From contig JAHEJE010000118.1 in assembly GCA_024639035.1 (NCBI GenBank), positions 1 to 8,365 of the forward strand: DNA of 8,365 bases, given 5' to 3'. The position numbers and the translations under genes were made by a program. Shown one piece after another: positions 7,337-8,365 of this stretch. Each line of letters begins with the position of its first letter. Within the stretch, counting starts at the first letter, position 1. The notes below the pieces were generated by a model. It searched no databases and was not told the origin of the DNA. It saw nothing but the letters and a program-made list of their open reading frames with translations. The stretch is from Alphaproteobacteria bacterium (GTDB lineage: Bacteria > Pseudomonadota > Alphaproteobacteria > Rhizobiales > Aestuariivirgaceae).

Positions 7337-7371
7337 GGAGCGGGATGGGTCAGACTTCCGGGCCACTGGTG

Positions 7372-7767
7372 TTACGGCCGCTTCGCCACCATGTCGATTT
7401 CCACCAGCGCCCCGACCGCAAGACCGGTCACTCCGATGCAGGTCCGGGCCGGCAGCTTGCCTTCGGCGAAATAGCTTTTGTAGGTCTGGTTCATCGCATC
7501 GTAGTCGCGCTCGAAGTGGGTGACATAGACCCGCGCCTGGGCCACGTTCTCCAGCCCCAGTCCCATGCCTTCCAGCACGATGATGAGATTGTCCATGACC
7601 CGCCGCGTCTGCGCTTCGATACCCTCAGCGAGAGGTCGCTCGGGGTCATCCGGATAGGTCGGCATCTGCCCGGTCAAAAACACCCAGCCATCGACCTCGC
7701 TGGCATGGGAAAAGGTCGCCACCGGCTTGGGCGCACCATCAATCATGAAGAATTCCGGCAGGGGCAT
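7372..7767 (-). CDS. RidA/YjgF-family protein (probable enamine/imine deaminase)
   Basis: With the start at 7767 this is a 131-residue RidA-family protein. RidA hydrolyses reactive enamines and imines, such as 2-aminoacrylate formed by PLP enzymes, and works as a cytoplasmic trimer. Family features are APKPVATFSHA near the N-terminus, GWVFLTGQ, and KLPARTCIGV followed by ALVEID. The Arg (R108) and Glu (E123) matching the E. coli RidA residues R105 and E120 are present, which favours a true deaminase. Phe appears where E. coli has Tyr17. The frame extends to ATGs at 7794 and 7803; I prefer 7767 because GGAAGG (7778-7783) lies 10 bases upstream and the N-terminus then fits the family. The 7794 ATG also has an AGGA (7804-7807) nearby. 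It is probably co-transcribed with the gene upstream; exact Rid subfamily and substrate are unknown. Confidence 0.88.
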   Translation of the reverse strand: MPLPEFFMIDGAPKPVATFSHASEVDGWVFLTGQMPTYPDDPERPLAEGIEAQTRRVMDNLIIVLEGMGLGLENVAQARVYVTHFERDYDAMNQTYKSYFAEGKLPARTCIGVTGLAVGALVEIDMVAKRP

Positions 7768-7838
7768 GTCTGGGTTACCTTCCGATGACTGCATTGCAGC
7801 CAATCCTATGGCGTCAGCCGGGGGAAGGCCAGAAATTC

Positions 7839-8336
7839 TCAGCCGTCGTCCGGGTCCGCCGTGCTGCTCAGCACAATCTCGACCCCGCGCAGATAACCGC
7901 TCTCACGCACATCGATACGGACCTGCTCGCCGGTCAGGGCATTGTATCCGATACTGACCGAGACCCCCTGCCCGGCCGTGCGCCGCGGCGCGAAGTCGGT
8001 CCACTCCAGTTCTTTCCAGTCCAGTCTTGCCTTGTAGAACGCCACCACCGCATCGCTGTTGCTTAAGGTGCGGTAGCGCACCGCTGTGTTGGACAGGCCG
8101 AGCCCGAAGCTGCGCACCACCGGCACCGTCGAACGCTCCGGAACCTGCATCCACGCCGGCATCGGTTCGTTATAGGCAAGCGCCAATCGGCTTTCGCCAC
8201 GAAGTCCCGATGCGGTATCGACATGCTGGCTGGTGTCCATCACTGAATTGGCCGAGACGATGCCGGCCCACAGAGCACACACGGTGCCTGAACACAGCAA
8301 GACCGGACCCGGACGCGGATAGTGCGGATTTTTCAT
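7839..8336 (-). CDS. Small exported protein of unknown function
   Basis: I do not recognise this 165-residue protein. The N-terminus has a short basic part and a hydrophobic stretch (about 12-29) ending near IVSANS, consistent with a signal peptide or a single membrane anchor. Cysteines at 15 and 20 do not sit in a good lipobox. The rest is soluble-looking: a central segment with PAWMQVPERS, then YRTLSNSDAVVAFYKARLDWKE (about 87-108), then a mixed strand-like C-terminal half (GVSVSIGYN, VRIDVRES, VEIVLSS). A compact alpha/beta periplasmic domain is an inference. The start is well supported: AAGGGAGG (8344-8351) lies 7 bases before the ATG. The RidA gene follows 71 bp downstream on the same strand, so the two probably share a transcript. 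The reading frame and codon use look genuine. Confidence 0.75.
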   Translation of the reverse strand: MKNPHYPRPGPVLLCSGTVCALWAGIVSANSVMDTSQHVDTASGLRGESRLALAYNEPMPAWMQVPERSTVPVVRSFGLGLSNTAVRYRTLSNSDAVVAFYKARLDWKELEWTDFAPRRTAGQGVSVSIGYNALTGEQVRIDVRESGYLRGVEIVLSSTADPDDG

Positions 8337-8358
8337 TGCAGCGCCTCCCTTGCAATGA
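8333..8358 (-). promoter_or_regulatory. Hairpin enclosing the ribosome binding site and start codon
   Basis: TCATTGCA (8333-8340) and TGCAATGA (8351-8358) are exact 8-bp inverted repeats around a 10-base loop. In the minus-strand mRNA the loop displays AGGGAGG, the ribosome binding site of the unknown exported protein, and its AUG (8334-8336) lies in the 3' arm. Folding would tie up the start codon, so this could tune translation. It could also be chance, or a DNA-binding site. Confidence 0.45.
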
Positions 8359-8365
8359 TCCTCGC

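Noticed and set aside
5936..7366. A 476-codon open frame antisense to sthA
   Set aside because: Same effect: the sense strand is clearly SthA with intact motifs, and the antisense product resembles no family I know.
7337..7371. A terminator between convergent sthA and the RidA gene
   Set aside because: No stem-loop plus T-run can be drawn in this 35-bp gap.
6787..7788. A 333-codon + frame overlapping the end of sthA and all of the RidA gene
   Set aside because: It is Arg/Pro/His-rich out-of-frame translation of two genes with firm family assignments.

Overview
The window is GC-rich and densely coded, and looks like chromosomal DNA of an alphaproteobacterium, probably of the order Hyphomicrobiales (Rhizobiales). 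The strongest pointers are a near-textbook CpdR response regulator (a cell-cycle protein of alphaproteobacteria), a class III cyclase with the linker typical of rhizobial cyclases, a TadG-like von Willebrand factor A protein, and RimO and SthA sequences of proteobacterial type. I see no mobile element, CRISPR array, phage gene or frameshifted gene. It reads as a conserved chromosomal region and not as a genomic island.

Layout, left to right. (1) The 3' part of a class III adenylate/guanylate cyclase gene (+), cut by the left window edge. (2) A 194-bp gap, then cpdR (+). (3) A tRNA-Val(GAC) gene (+) with a plausible promoter of its own. (4) 45 bp later, an M81-family (MlrC-like) metallopeptidase (+). 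(5) Convergent to it, a TadG-like vWA protein (-). (6) A 185-bp divergent intergenic region, then rimO (+) and sthA (+), 28 bp apart and probably one transcript. (7) Convergent to these, a RidA-family protein (-) preceded by a small exported protein of unknown function (-), probably co-transcribed from beyond the right edge.

How the genes relate. Most are independent housekeeping or regulatory functions: second-messenger signalling (cyclase), phospho-controlled ClpXP proteolysis (CpdR), translation (tRNA-Val; RimO modifies ribosomal protein S12), NAD(H)/NADP(H) balance (SthA), reactive enamine/imine clearance (RidA), peptide or amide hydrolysis (M81), and envelope or pilus biogenesis (TadG-like). 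I do not see a new multi-gene system.

The points most worth a second look are small-scale. Two strong perfect dyads lie 26 bp apart inside the M81 coding region. The cyclase has Ser at the usual substrate-selecting Lys position. An inverted repeat sits in the spacer of the tRNA promoter. An 8-bp hairpin encloses the ribosome binding site and start codon of the unknown exported protein.
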